In this document: positions 45,614-57,229 of the stretch, in pieces
How the letters are laid out: each line of letters opens with the position of its first letter
Numbering within the stretch: position 1 is the first letter of the stretch
From: Aquarana catesbeiana
Taxonomy: Eukaryota; Chordata; Amphibia; Anura; Ranidae
Assembly: GCF_042186555.1 (NCBI RefSeq)
Contig: NC_133327.1
Location: 51,534,065-51,598,064, forward strand
Direction of reading: 5' to 3'
DNA: 64,000 bases
Position numbers and translations under genes: made by a program
The notes under the pieces: model-generated
What the model was told of the DNA's origin: nothing
Databases searched by the model: none
Seen by the model: only the letters and a program-made list of their open reading frames with translations

Positions 45614-46041
45614 CAGGGGGTCCCCTAGTTACAAACATCCGACTTACAAACGACTCCTACTTACAAACGGAGGGAGACAACAGGAAGTGAGAGGAAATCT
45701 ACCCCTAGGAAGGGAAATTCACTCCTGTAAGAGCTATTATGGCGAAAAGGTACCTCCACTGATGCTTTATCACCAAGGCTTGTTTCCACAACAACCCAAA
45801 ATTTTCAAAATCCAATTGTTATTGGGACAGAAAGTGAGGTGAAATCTTCTGAACAGGGGCACAGACAGCAAAACAAATGTTACAGGGGTGTTAACCCTTC
45901 CCTATGCTATCCAAAAAGCTTAAAAATAGTTTTTTTGGCTGGAGCTACACTTAAAAAATTTACCTGTTCCGACTTACAAACAGATTCAACTTAAGAACAA
46001 AGCTATAGTCCCTAACTTGTTTGTAACCCGGGGACCCCCTG
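45614..46041. mobile_element. 428-bp MITE with TA duplication
   Basis: The ends CAGGGGGTCCCCTAGTTACA and TGTAACCCGGGGACCCCCTG are inverted repeats, flanked by TA at 45612-45613 and 46042-46043. The second half of the left end repeats internally as ACTTACAAAC motifs (45645-45670, 45970-45985). TA duplication suggests Tc1/mariner-type mobilisation. Confidence 0.75.
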
Positions 46042-46170
46042 TATAGGTAAAATTGATCCTGGGAAAATCTGATTGCATCTTAGGGGATCAGAAAGGATTT
46101 TTTTTCCCCTGCTTTAGCAAACTGAATCATGCTTTGCTGGGGTTTTTTTCCTTCCTCTGGATCAACTGTG

Positions 46171-46895
46171 GATATAGGATTGTATATATGGGAATTGTAT
46201 TTTTTTTGGTTGAACGTGTTTCTTTTTGCAACCTGACTAACTACAGTATATAATTATGTAAAGAATGGGTTGGGAAACTCTTGACAGCCCTGCCTGATTA
46301 GATAATTGAACAAAACAAAAACAGGAAAACCGAGGCGCAGAAAAAAAAAAACTGCAGCATTCCCTGACAGCTCTTGATACCCCCAAGAATTCTACAAGGT
46401 ATAGGGAAGATTGAAGAGAGGGATCTGGTGGCACAGGCATTCAAGCTAAGGCTGCTCAGGCAACAGCAGAAACAGATATAAGGCAGAAACAGCTTGAGGT
46501 GATTGGGAAAACAAACTACCAAAAATAACAATTTTTAATATTGGATTTGACTCGGGTCATCTGAATAAATTAAATTGGATCTGATCAGAAAAATCAGCCA
46601 AATTTCAGAATCATCACTAGTCCTGTCTAATACAATTTCACGATTTTTACATAAGAACAAAACAGAAAGAGATGTCTGCAATTGGTCAGTAAAAGAAACC
46701 TGTTCTCAAAAAAACATAGGCTGCTTACAATGTTTTTTTTTTTTTTAAATGCTTGTTTCCTGACTGTTATGTTAAAACCCCACTTCAGCCAAACATCAGT
46801 AGTGATAGTGATATATGGGTTTATAGCTCTCCCTTCCTGTCCTAGTGACATCCATTAACCCTTACTCTTTGTCCTGGTGTTATCAGAATCTTAAG
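46171..46895. other. No recognised gene
   Basis: Mixed sequence. No domain, terminal repeat or splice structure was recognised. Confidence 0.4.
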
Positions 46896-47065
46896 GCTAC
46901 TTTCACATTGGGGCTCTGCTCGTTTAAGCAACGCTTTTCAGCCACTAGCGGGGCGCTTTTAACCCCCTAGTGGTCGAAGGGGTTAAAAGCACCCGTGTTG
47001 TGCCACTTGAGAAGCACTTTTCAGGCACTTTGGAAGTACTGCCCATGCATTCCAATGGGCAGGGG
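46896..47065 (+). mobile_element. Fragment of the CTTTCACACT DNA-transposon family
   Basis: GGCTACTTTCACATTGGGGC and GCCCATGCATTCCAATGGGC match the end and interior of 19466-20818. The fragment runs into the GAAA microsatellite at 47066. Confidence 0.5.
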
Positions 47066-47247
<182 letters not shown>

Positions 47248-47439
47248 AAATAGCTAACTCAAGGTTTGATCTAAGTGTGTTTAGGTCAAGTAAGGTTCAA
47301 AAGTCAAGGTCAGGGTCAAAGATCATGGCCAATATATTTTAGGCAGGATTTTAAAAATAAATAAAATTTGTATCAGTGTCAGTGTGCTTTAGGTAGGATA
47401 AAAAAAGCAAAATATGCACATTTAAGTTTATGGGCTGTA

Positions 47440-49069
47440 CTACGGGTACAAACAATGGGTGTGCTCACATTTTTGTAAATATTTTATTATATCTTTTCAT
47501 GTGACTACACTGAAGAAATGACACTTTGCTACAATATAATGTAATGAGTGTACAGCTTGTATAACAGTGTAAATTTGCTGTCCCCTCAAAATAACTCAAC
47601 ACACAGCCATTATTGTCTAAACCGCTGGCAAAAAAGTGAATAGACCTCTAAGTGAAAATGTCCTAATTGGGCCCAATTAGCCATTTTCCCTCCCTGGTGT
47701 CATAAGACTCGTTAGTGTTACAAGATCTCAGGTGTGAATGTGGAGCAGGTGTGTTAAATTTGATGTTATCGCTCTCATTCTCTTATACTGGTCACTGAAA
47801 GTTCAACATGGCACCTCATGGCAAAGAACTCTCTGAGGATCTGAAAAAAAGAATTGTTGCTCTACATAAAGATGGCCTATGCTATAAGAAGTTTGCCAAG
47901 ACCCTGAAACTGAGCTGCAACATGGTGGCCAAGCCCATACAGCAGTTTAACAGGACAGGTTCCACTGAGAACAGGCCTCGCCATCGTTGACCAAAGAGGT
48001 TGAGTGCACGTGCTCAGCGTCATATCCAGAAGTTGTCTTTGGGAAATAGACGTATGAGTGCTGCTAGCATTGATGCAGAGGTTAAAGGGGTAGGGTCAGT
48101 CTGTCAGTGCACAGACTATATGCTGCACACTGCATCAAATTGGTCTGCATGGCCGTTGTCCCAGAAGGATGCCTCTTCTAAAGATGATGCACAAGAAAGC
48201 CGCAAACAGTTTGCTGAAGACAAGCAGACAAAGGACATGGATTGCTGGAACCATGTCCTGTGGTCTGATGAGACCAAGATAAACTTATTGGGTTCAGATG
48301 ATGTCAAGCATGTGTGGTGGACCAGGTGAGGAGTACAAAGATAAGTGTGTTTTGCCTACAGTCAAGCATGGAGGTGGGAGTGTTATGGTCTGGGGCTGCA
48401 TGAGTGCTGCCGGCACTGGGTAGCTACAGTTCATTGAGGGAACCATAAATGCCAACATGTACTGTGACATACTGAAGCAGAGCATGATCCCCTCCCTTCA
48501 GGGACTGGGCCACAGGGCAGTATTCCAATATAATGACCCCAAGCACACCTCCAAGACAACCACTGCTTTGCTAAAGAAGCTGAGGGTAAATGTGATGGAC
48601 TGGACACGGAAGTGTCTCCAGATCTAAACCCTATTGAGTATCTGTCGGGCGTCTTCAAATGGAAGGTGGAGGAGTGCAAGGTCTCTAACATTCAACAACT
48701 CTGTGATGCCGTCATGGAGGAGTGGAAGAGGACTGCAGTGGCAACCTGTGAAGCTCTGATGAACTCCATGCCGAAGAGGGTTAAGGCAATGCTGGAAAAT
48801 AATGGTGGCCACACAAAATATTGACACTTTGGGCCCAAGTTGGACATTTTCACTTAGGGGTGTACTCATGTTTGTTGCCAGCAGTTCAGACATGAATGGC
48901 TGTATATTGAGTTATTTTGAGGGGACAACAAATTTTCACTGTTATACAAGCTGTATACTCACTACTTTACATTGTAGCAAAGTGTCATTTCTTCAGTGTT
49001 GTCACATGAAAAGGTATAATAATATTTACAAAAATGTGAGGGGTGTACTCACTTTTGTGGGATACTGTA
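47440..49069 (+). mobile_element. Tc1/mariner element, copy A
   Basis: The right end GGGGTGTACTCACTTTTGTG followed by GGATACTGTA matches, in reverse, the start of the opposed copy at 50627. The left end is decayed (GGGTGTGCTCACATTTTTGT near 47457). Inner repeats of the end motif lie at 47625-47660 and 48835-48880, as in Tc1 elements with direct repeats in long ends. It contains the transposase remnant at 47808-48824. Confidence 0.8.
47808..48824 (+). pseudogene. Tc1 transposase, copy A, inactivated
   Basis: ATG at 47808 opens MAPHGKELSEDLKKRIVALH, the first helix-turn-helix of the paired-like DNA-binding domain. SLGNRRMSAASIDAEV follows the second. The catalytic part shows WSDETKIN (first Asp, about 48264-48290), KHGGGSVMVWGCMSAAGTG, FQYNDPKHTSK (second Asp; one residue shorter than usual) and a shifted-frame DLNPIEYL (third acidic residue Glu, about 48616-48640), ending ENNGGHTKY. 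Breaks: TGA at about 47988, a frameshift near 48325, TAG at about 48421 and frame changes near 48525-48610. Active enzymes move the element into TA. Confidence 0.85.
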
Positions 49070-49607
49070 TATGATATATTTCTAAGATCATCTGCAGTAG
49101 GAGAATTTATTTTGAGTTGTTTTTTGGCTACATTAAAAAAATATATATATTTTATTTTTACTATTTTGAAACAGTTTTTCTTTGATAAGAAAAAAAAAAT
49201 TCAGGAGATATCCATTAACATTTACCACCAAATGAAAGCCCAATTTGTCCTGAAAAAACAAGGTATAATCCACCTGGATGCAAAAAGTAGTTGTGATGTG
49301 TGCAGTTTTACTAACATATTGCTAAAGTTAGTAAATTGTGCTTAGGCTTTACCATTTGTTTTACCCTTAGGCGCAAAGGGGTTAAAAACAGTAAATAAAC
49401 AATAAGCCTGACTTTTCTGCACTCAATTAAAAAAGCAGTTTTTCCTGGAGTTGATTAGGGATTAGCAGACTCCTTTTACCACAGATAAATTTACTGCAAA
49501 ATTACAGATTTTGCTTTTCACTTAAGTCAATTGAAATTAGCTTCAAATTTCACAATGAAAACTCATTAAGCAAAATTGCTTCCAAAAATCCATAGCTCTG
49601 TTTACTA
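49070..49607. other. No recognised feature
   Basis: AT-rich sequence between transposons. An A/T tract at 49190-49199 and short reading frames are present, with no recognisable domain. Confidence 0.4.
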
Positions 49608-49934
49608 AGGTCGACCATAGACAGAGCACATTTCTTTCCTGCAACCACGGTTTGCAGGGAAAAAATTCACTTGATTCCCCCATCAACACACACAATGTTG
49701 ATGCAGGAATCCCTCCTGATGAGCCATTGTCTTCTCCTGGTGGGAGAAGCTGTCCCGTCGGAGAAGACAGTGATTATTGTTAGAGGCTATAACAGCCGCT
49801 CGCAATAATCCCATGAAAAATCCAGCAGGCTGGTTGTATACAAGTTGATCGATCAATCAACTTGGTTCCATTCAGCCTGCCCTTACATAGTTATAATCTC
49901 AGCTGGACGAAATTCAAACTGTCTACGGCTGGCT
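49608..49934. mobile_element. Probable MITE with ~16-bp inverted ends
   Basis: AAGGTCGACCATAGAC at the left and GTCTACGGCTGGCTTT at the right are imperfect inverted repeats. The interior contains a smaller hairpin (GTTGATGCAGGAATCC region, and GTTGATCGATCAATCAAC at 49845-49862). The target duplication is not clear. Confidence 0.45.
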
Positions 49935-50626
49935 TTGAAGCTGACTTGGTAGTCAAAGGCTTTGGTGAAAAGGAAAGCCACGTCACTAAACTAATCTGGT
50001 TCTTTATCAGCATTGTTTGTTTTTACACGGAAACAGGTGTGGTATAATTGGCAGGAGTGACCATAATCTTCAGGAGCCATTTATATTTGTACCTTTAAAA
50101 ATTACAAAACAACATAATGCTTGCGAAAAAAAGAAACTTCTAACAACAGATGTCACTGCAGCAGCTCCCTGGCACCGTTATATTTTATTCCAACCCTGTC
50201 ACAGTGACTTTTGATGGACAGCTTGGTCTTCATGTAAAATATCATCATTACATGTATTAACTACATTCTTTGTATGATTTGTATGGATCAAAATAATAAA
50301 ACTACCTATAGGGCACAGCAAATTATAGCTGGCATCCTCAAGCAGCCATATAATGGAAATGTAAGATGAGTTGATATTTTACTGACCGCCAACTTAAAAA
50401 TGAGCAGTGCTAGGGATTTCTGTGCTTTTTGTTTATGACATACAGGACTGTCATACCACCTCCCAGAACATTCTCCACTACACAAATTAGATCATCAAAA
50501 AGGCTCATTCAGTTAATTCCTCCTACAATGCTATACAGCCCTGATGAAGTATTTGTAATTGTGTTGGTTTATTTACAGATTTTAGTAATAAATGTATTTG
50601 CCACCTATAGTGTAAAGCCAGACATA
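49935..50626. other. No recognised feature
   Basis: Apparently single-copy AT-rich sequence between two opposed Tc1 copies. Confidence 0.4.
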
Positions 50627-52150
50627 CAGTATCTCAGAAAAGTGAGTACACCCCTCACATGTTTGTAAATATTTTATTATATCGTTTCATGTAACAACAC
50701 TGAAGAAATTACACTTTTCTACAATGTAAAGTAGTGAGTGTACAGCTTGTATAACAGTGTAACTTTGCTGTCCCCTCAAAATAACTCAACACACAGCCAT
50801 TAATGTCTAAACCGCTGGCAACAAAAGTGAGTACACCCCTAAGTGAAAATGTCCAACTTGGGCCCAAAGTGTCAATATTTTGTGTGGCCACCATTATTTT
50901 CCAGCACTGCCTTAACCCTCATGGCCATGGAGTTCCCCAGAGAGTCACAGGTTGCCACTGGAGTCCTCTTCCACTCCTCCATGACGACATCCCAGAGCTG
51001 GTGGATGTTAGAGACCTTGTGCTCCTCCACCTTCCATTTAAGAATACCCCACAGATGCTCAATAGGGTTTAGGTCTGGAGACATGCTTTGCCAGTCCATC
51101 ACCTTTACCCTCAGCTTCTTTATCAAAGCAGTGGTTGTCTTGGAGGTGTGTTTGAGGTCATTATCATGTTGGAATACTGCCCTGCAGCCCAGTGACAGAA
51201 GGGAGGGGATCATGCTCTGCTTCAGTATGTCAGATTACATGTTGGCATTCATGGTTCCCTCAATGAACTGTAGCTCCCCAGTTCCAGCAGCACTCATGCA
51301 GCCCCAGACCATGACACTCCCACCACCATGCTTGACTGTAGGCAAGACACACTTGTCTTTGTACTCCTCACCTGGTTGCCGCCACACACGCTTGACACCA
51401 TCTGCACCAAATACGTTTATCTTGGTCTCATCAGACCACAAGACACGGTTCCAGTAATCCATGTCCTTAGTTTGCTTTTCTTCAGCAAACTGTTTGCGGG
51501 CTTCCTTGTGCATCATCTTTAGAAGAGGCTTCCTTCTAGGACAACAGACATGCAGACCATTATGATGCAGTGTGCAGAGTATGGTCTGAGCACTGACAGG
51601 CTGACCCCCCACTCCTTCAACCTCTGAAGCAATGCTGGCAGCACTCATACGTCTATTTCCCAAAGACAACCTCTGCATATGATACTGAGCATGTTGGTTG
51701 ACCATGACGAGGCCTGTTCTGAGTGGAACCTGTCCTGTTAAACCGCTGTATGGGCTTGGCCACCATGTTGCAGCTCAGTTTCAGGGTCTTGGCAATCTTC
51801 TTATAGCCTAGGCCATCTTTATGTAGAGCAACAATTCTTTTTTTCAGATCCTCAGAGAGTTCTTTGCTATGAGGTGCCATGTTGAACTTCCAGTGACCAG
51901 TATGAAAGAGTGAGAGTGATAGCATCAAATTTAACACACCTGCTCCCCATTCACACCTGAGACCTTTTAACACTAACGAGTCACATGACACCGGGGGGAG
52001 GGAAAATGGATAATTTGGCCCAATTTGGACATTTTCACTTAGGGGTGTACTCACTTTTGTTGCCAGCAGTTTAGACATTAATGGCTGTGTGTTGAGTTTT
52101 TTTTTTTAGGGGACAGCAAATTTACACTGTTATACAAGCTGTACACTGTA
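50627..52150 (-). mobile_element. Tc1/mariner element, copy B (opposite orientation)
   Basis: It starts CAGTATCTCAGAAAAGTGAG after TA (50625-50626), the 3' terminus of the element when read on minus. The other end stops at about 52150 (GTACACTGTA), lacking the last ~110 bp present in copy A. It belongs to the same subfamily as copy A. Confidence 0.8.
50872..51880 (-). pseudogene. Tc1 transposase, copy B, nearly intact
   Basis: ATG at 51880 begins MAPHSKELSEDLKKRIVALH. The chain includes KIAKTLKLSCNMVAKPIQRF, SLGNRRMSAASIASEVEGV, RPRRKP-type nuclear-localisation sequence (CCPRRKPLLK), WSDETKINVFGADGVKRVW (first Asp), VFQHDNDLKHTSKTTTAL (second Asp; the usual Pro is Leu) and SPDLNPIEHLWGIL (Glu), ending ENNGGHTKY with TGA at 50872. 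Only two breaks are evident: a frameshift near 51700-51720 and a TAA at about 51236 where Tyr is expected. All three catalytic acids are preserved, so it is younger or less decayed than copy A. Confidence 0.9.
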
Positions 52151-52617
52151 CAAAGAACAAAGATCCAAAAATACAAAAATCCGAAAGAACGAAAAACGAT
52201 TCAACCTACGAGTTTACGAAACGATTACATTCGGATAATTTCTTTTTTCGTATTTTCTATTATAATTAAATTATTAACTATTATTATGGTTTTTATTATT
52301 ATTAATATTATTTATTATAAACTATTAATTTATAGGTAAAATAGTTGTCATAGTCATTAATTCTTCTATTCAGGTCTCTGTGCCATAAAAGCAAATTTGG
52401 GATAGATTAGATGTACATTTTTATTGGAATTTCCGAAGTAACGAATGCCGCATCTAAACGAATGGAACAAAACAAATACGAATCCATCCGAAGTTAAGAA
52501 TCATCCGAAGTAACAAATGCTGATCATAACGAATGTTCTGATAAATTAAAAATAAACAAAAACAGTGAAACGAAAATGAAACTAAACACATTTTTCAGTA
52601 GTGCACATGTCTAGTTA
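52151..52617. repeat. AT-rich repeat with CGAAGTAACGAATG-like motifs
   Basis: Motifs such as TCCGAAGTAACGAATGC (52433), ATCCGAAGTTAAGAATC and ATCCGAAGTAACAAATGC recur in tandem-like fashion. The end AGTAGTGCACATGTCTAG (52598-52615) looks like a transposon terminus, but the matching opposite end was not found. Confidence 0.45.
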
Positions 52618-53825
52618 TAGATATAGTAGATCACTATTATCGGGTTTACTATCTGGTGATCTGGGCATGATAATGCAAACACAGAACTTATTCCTATTTA
52701 CAGTATGTATAGCTATCAGCTGGAGGAATCCATATAAATATATAGGAATGTGCAATGTGCACCTGCTGGAAACAAGCTGGTACTAACACTAGGGATGGCC
52801 GAACACCCCCCTGTTCGGTTTGCAGCAGAACATGCGAGCAAAAAATTTGATGGAACACGCGAACAACGTTAAAGTCTATGGGACACGAATGTGAAAAATC
52901 AAAAGTGCTAATTTTAAGGGTTAATATGCAAGTTATTGTCATAAAAAGTGTTTGGGGACCTGGGCCCTGCCCCAGGGGACATGTTTCAATGCAAAAAAAA
53001 GTTTTAAAAAAAGGCAGTTTTTTTGGGAGCAGTGATTTTAATAATGCTTAAAGTGAAACAAGTTAAATATTCCTTTAAATTTTGTACCTGGGGGATGTCT
53101 ATAGTATGCCTGTAAAGTGGCGCATGTTTCCCCTGTTTACAACAGTCCGAGAGCAAAATGACATTTCTAAAGGAAAAAAGTAATTTAAAAGTACTAGCTG
53201 ACAACAATAATGAATTGTCGGATCTCTGCAATACTCATAAAAGTTATTGAAAAAAAGGGCCTGGGGTTCCCCCACAGTGCATTACCAGGCCCTTTGGGTT
53301 GGTATCAATATTAAGGGGAACCCCGAACCAAAATTAAAAAAAAAATGCATGGGGGTCCCCTCAAATTCCATACCAGGCCCTTCAGGTCTGGTATGGATAT
53401 TTTGGGGAACCCCGCGCCAAAATTTTTTTAAAACATGGCGTGGGGTCCCCCTAAAAATCCATACCAGAACCTTAGCCGAGCACGCAACCTGGCAGGCCAC
53501 AGGAAAAGAGGGGGGATGAGAGAGCACCCCCCAGAACCGTACCAGGCCAAATGCCCTCAACATGGGGAGGATGTCCCCATCAACAAGGGCCTCATCCCCA
53601 CAACCCTTGCCCGGTGGTTGTGGGGGTCTGTGGGTGGGGGGCTTATCAGAATCTGGAAGCCCCCCGGTTACGTAACGGGTGACCCCGCCCCCCTCTGACA
53701 CCATGGGGAAAACCATAGGGAAGTCCCCATGAAGTCCCCATGCATCAGAGGGGGGCGGGGTAACCCGCCTTCAGTTATAAAAGAACTGTCAGAAGAACAG
53801 AAGCGTCACACAGCGGGAACCTCCC

Positions 53826-54061
53826 ATGGATGCAGATTGTCTGAAGAACGAAGCGGGAAAGAAGAAGCCGGAGGAAGATGCGGACGAGAAGAATGAAGGA
53901 AGAAGCAGAGGATCAGAGGAAGAAGAGGAAGAAGTGAGGGAAGAATAAGATGGAGGTAGAAAACCGAATGAAGACCAGAAGAGGATGGAAGAAGAAGCGG
54001 AGAAAGAAGAAGACATTAATAAAGGATTTGTCAAAAACCGTCTCTTGTCTTTTTTAACATT
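53826..54061 (+). other. Acidic/basic low-complexity ORF, left arm, with a stop
   Basis: ATG at 53826 opens a Lys/Glu-rich frame (KKPEEDADEKNEGRSRGSEE) that aligns codon by codon with the minus-strand ORF at 55830-56058, ending with a hydrophobic LLSFLTFLTLFL-like tail. A TAA lies at about 53946. No known domain. Purine-rich repeats readily give such frames, so coding is doubtful. Confidence 0.25.
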
Positions 54062-54689
54062 TTTGACACTTTTTTTGTGAAATGGTAGGGGTAAATTTGT
54101 ACCCCATTACCATTTCACACGGGGGGGCAGGATCTGGGGGTCCCCTTGTTAAAGGGGGCTTCCAGATTCCGATAACCCCCCGCCCGCATACCCCCACAAC
54201 CACCGGGCAAGGGTTATGGGGATGAGGCCCTTATCCCCATCAACATGGGGACATCCTCCCCATGTTGAGGGCGTGTGGCCTGGTACAGTTCAGGAGGGGG
54301 GCGCTCTCTCATCCCCCCTCTTTTCCTGCGGCCTGCCAGGTTGCGTGCTCAGATAAGGGTCTGGTATGGATTTTTAGGGGGGCCCCATACCTTTTTTTTT
54401 AATTTTGATGCGGGGTTCCCCTTAAAATTTTGGTTCGGGGTTCCCCTTAATATTCATACCAACCCAAAGGGCCTGGTAATGCACTGTGGGGGAACCCCAG
54501 GCCGTTTTTTTACAGTGACTTTTATGAGTATTGCAGAGACCCAACAATTCATTATAGCTGCCGGCGCTACCGCTAGTACTGTGCCTGTAAAGTGGCGCAT
54601 GTTTCCCGGGTTTACAACAGTCTGAGAGCAAAATGACATTTCTAAAAGAAAAAAGTCATTTAAAAGTACTAGCAGTAGCCCCGGTGTAG

Positions 54690-55665
54690 TGATATGATGT
54701 ATAGTGGGTAGATAATTAATTAGTAGTTATAATGATGATGTAAGTACTTTTCCGCAGCAACCCACTTCTTCCAGAGAGATGCACTTTATTGACTTCCAAC
54801 ATAGAACAAAGTGCAAAGTCCACAGATGACAAAAATCCGACAGAGTAAATATAATTTAGAGTCCAATTTTTCCTAGATTTGCACCTTCATAGTCACACAC
54901 AGACATGACTGATAGCTTGAATAGTCCCCCCTGAAATACTAGTACCCTAGGAGGGAGTTTCTGCTAGGTCAACCAAAAATACTCTTTGATCTTATTGTTA
55001 CCCCCTCAAGTCTAATTACCATCAATAAATATTTTGTCTATGGTCCTCATTGCTCAAATAGGAAATGGAAAGAAGCAGATATGAATTGTAAAATGCTTGC
55101 AAGATGGTAGTTCTAGTAGTTAGAACTGACCCAAGTGGGGGTATATGTTGTAATATGTTGGTAGATTTATGTAGGATTTTATATTATTATGTCCGAGCCA
55201 ACTCAATTTTAACATATCAAAGGGACAGCTGATGACCCTTTGATATTTTGCTCTTATGCAAGTCTACCTAGGTGTGTGAGGTATGGCCTGTTAACCTAAT
55301 TGAACATTTCAGAGGGTACATTGTTTAAAGGACCATAGAAGAAGTATTTATTGATGGTAATTAGACTTGAGGGGGTAACAATAAGATCAAAGAGTATTTT
55401 GGGTTGACCTAGCAGAAACTCCTTCCTAGGGTACTAGTATTTCAGGGGGGACTATTCAAGCTAGCAGTCACTCGTGTCTGTGTGTGACTATGAAGGCGCA
55501 AATCTAGGAAAAATGGGACTCTAAATTATATTTACTCTGTCGTATTTTCGTCATCTGTGGACTTTGGACTTTGTTCTGTGTTGGAAGTCAATAAAGTGCA
55601 TCTCTCTGGAAGAATTGGGTTGCTGTGGAAAAGTACTTACATCATCATTATAATAATTGCCATTC
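54690..55665. mobile_element. Nested foldback element with ~330-bp inverted arms
   Basis: AATGATGATGTAAGTACTTT at 54731 and AAGTACTTACATCATCATTA at 55630 are inverted; the arms 54725-55055 and 55315-55655 match throughout (for example TAATTACCATCAATAAATA against TATTTATTGATGGTAATTA). The spacer of about 260 bp is unrelated to either arm. It interrupts the foldback host element. No coding potential was seen. Confidence 0.75.
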
Positions 55666-55829
55666 GCACGGCATGACAAGGGCCTCATCCCCACAACCCT
55701 TGCCTGGTGTTTGTGGGGGTATGCGGGCAGGGGGCTTATCAGAATCTGGAAGCCCCCTTTAACAAGGGGACCCCCAGAACCCACCCCTCGTGTGAAATGG
55801 TAATGGGGTACAAATGTACCCCTACCATT

Positions 55830-56096
55830 TCACAAAAAAAGTGTCAAAAATGTTAAAAAAGACAAGAGACGGTTTTTGACAATTCCTTTATTAATGTCTT
55901 CTTTTTTCCCCGCTTCTTCTTCCATCTCCTTCTGGTCTTCATTCTGTTTTCTTCCTCTATCTTGTTCTTCCCCCGCTTCTTCCTCTTCTTCCTCCGATCC
56001 TCTGCTTCTTCCTTCGGTCTTCTCATCCGCATCTTCCTCCGGCTTCTTCTTCCCCACTTCATTCTTCGGACGATCCGCATCCATGGAGGTTCCCAC
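55830..56096 (-). other. Acidic/basic low-complexity ORF, right arm, open
   Basis: On minus, an open frame contains MDADRPKNEVGKKKPEEDAD and a Glu-rich middle, ending with the same hydrophobic tail as the left-arm copy. The ATG at about 56081 corresponds to that at 53826. It is Lys/Glu-rich with no recognisable family. Its agreement with the left arm could reflect coding or simply recent duplication. Confidence 0.3.
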
Positions 56097-56566
56097 TGTG
56101 TGATGCTTCTGTTCTTCTAAAAGTTCTTATATAACTGAGGGTGGGGCCACCTGGTGACCCCGCCCCCCTCTGATGCACGGGGACTTCATGGGGACTTCCC
56201 TATGGTTTTCCCCATGGTGTCAGAAGGGGGCGGGGTCACCCATTACGTAACCGTAACTTTTATTGTTTCACTTTAAGCATTATTAAAATCACTGCTCCCA
56301 AAAAAATGGCCGTTTTTAAAACTTTTTTTTGCATTGATACATGTCCCCTGGGACAGGACCCAGGTCCCCTAACACTTTTTATGATAATAGCTTGCATATT
56401 AACCTTTAAAATTAGCACTTTTGATTTCTCCCATAGACTTTTAAAGATTGTTCCGCGGCTTTTGAATTTGCTGCGAACACCCCAAATTGTTCACTATTCG
56501 GCAAATGGGCAAACAGCCAATGTTCGACCCGAACTCATGTTCGACCTGGACAGCCCATCCCTAATT

Positions 56567-57229
56567 AATACTAAGGGGGCAGAGAGCCAACAGAATTGAC
56601 AAAGGCAACGATCGATTCACAGTTAAAGCAGTAGTAAACCGCTGTGTGTTTTTTTATTTTTTTATTTTGGACCTGCAAGATAAAGCCATAAAGTGCTTGT
56701 ATTCACCACTTACCTATAGGTACAAATTATGCATGGGAGTTTACACCCACTTTAATTGACAATGATAAAATGTCAAAATGGCATTGCTTAAATGCTGCCT
56801 CCCTTTGTGTTTCCCTTTGCCCTGGTCATTCAGAGATTGGCAGGAAAAAAATCCTGTTTTTTTTTGTTTGTTTTTTTTTTTATTTCCTTTTTACATGATT
56901 GGGAATTCAAAATGAGCACAGTCCTTACCTAATTTACTAAACATTCAAATTGCTAAGTGAACAGTCTCTCTACCTTTAGTAAATTGATCTAATGTTCAGT
57001 TAGCTTAATGTAAGTGTTTACTTTGAATATTTAATCAAATGCAAGGAAAATAAAAATAACAAAAAAAACAAAACTTAATTTTTACATCCATTTGATTAAT
57101 TTGTTAAAGTGAACCCTGCTTCACCGTATTCACTAAGCTAAGTGGATATTTCCTATCCATTTAGTAAATTCAATTTAAAAAGTCAAGGAGCCTTTGGACT
57201 TCCTGTTTACGTGGTGAAAAATCTGTTGT
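56567..57229. other. No recognised gene
   Basis: T-rich sequence. The section starting TTAAAGCAGTAGTAAACCG (56620) looks like an interspersed repeat end, but the family is not identified. Confidence 0.4.

Larger units (their letters stand above)
44385..46170 (+). pseudogene. Second CR1/L2-type LINE remnant, plus strand
   Basis: Recognisable pieces in order: NPKKFFKYINSKK (about 44480-44520), VLKTFFSFVYTKEHG (about 44592-44636), a degraded KAPGPDGIHPKVLK (about 44737-44778), ISKPLFLIFRDSMTGMVPLDW and FKKGSKSLPSNYRPV (45100-45234), RTRGHSLGLKEKRFNL (about 45448-45495), MWNRLPPEVV and CFKKGLDST. The 3' region (GCTTTGCTGGGGTTTTTTTC, CTCTGGATCAACTGTGG) continues after a MITE at 46042-46170. The central RT with the catalytic boxes is deleted (between about 45340 and 45360). 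Two insertions, at 44781-45079 and 45614-46041, interrupt it. Confidence 0.75.
52792..56566. mobile_element. Foldback element (AGGGATG(A)GCC family) with long inverted arms
   Basis: The left end CTAGGGATGGCCGAACACCC and the right end CAGCCCATCCCTAATTAATA are inverted. The arms pair over several hundred bases: 52900-53060 against 56260-56420, 53270-53540 against 54290-54490, and 53600-54120 against 55680-56230. A second foldback element (54690-55665) is nested inside. No transposase was recognised; the family spreads in this window (2778-4415, 33136-34535). Confidence 0.65.
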
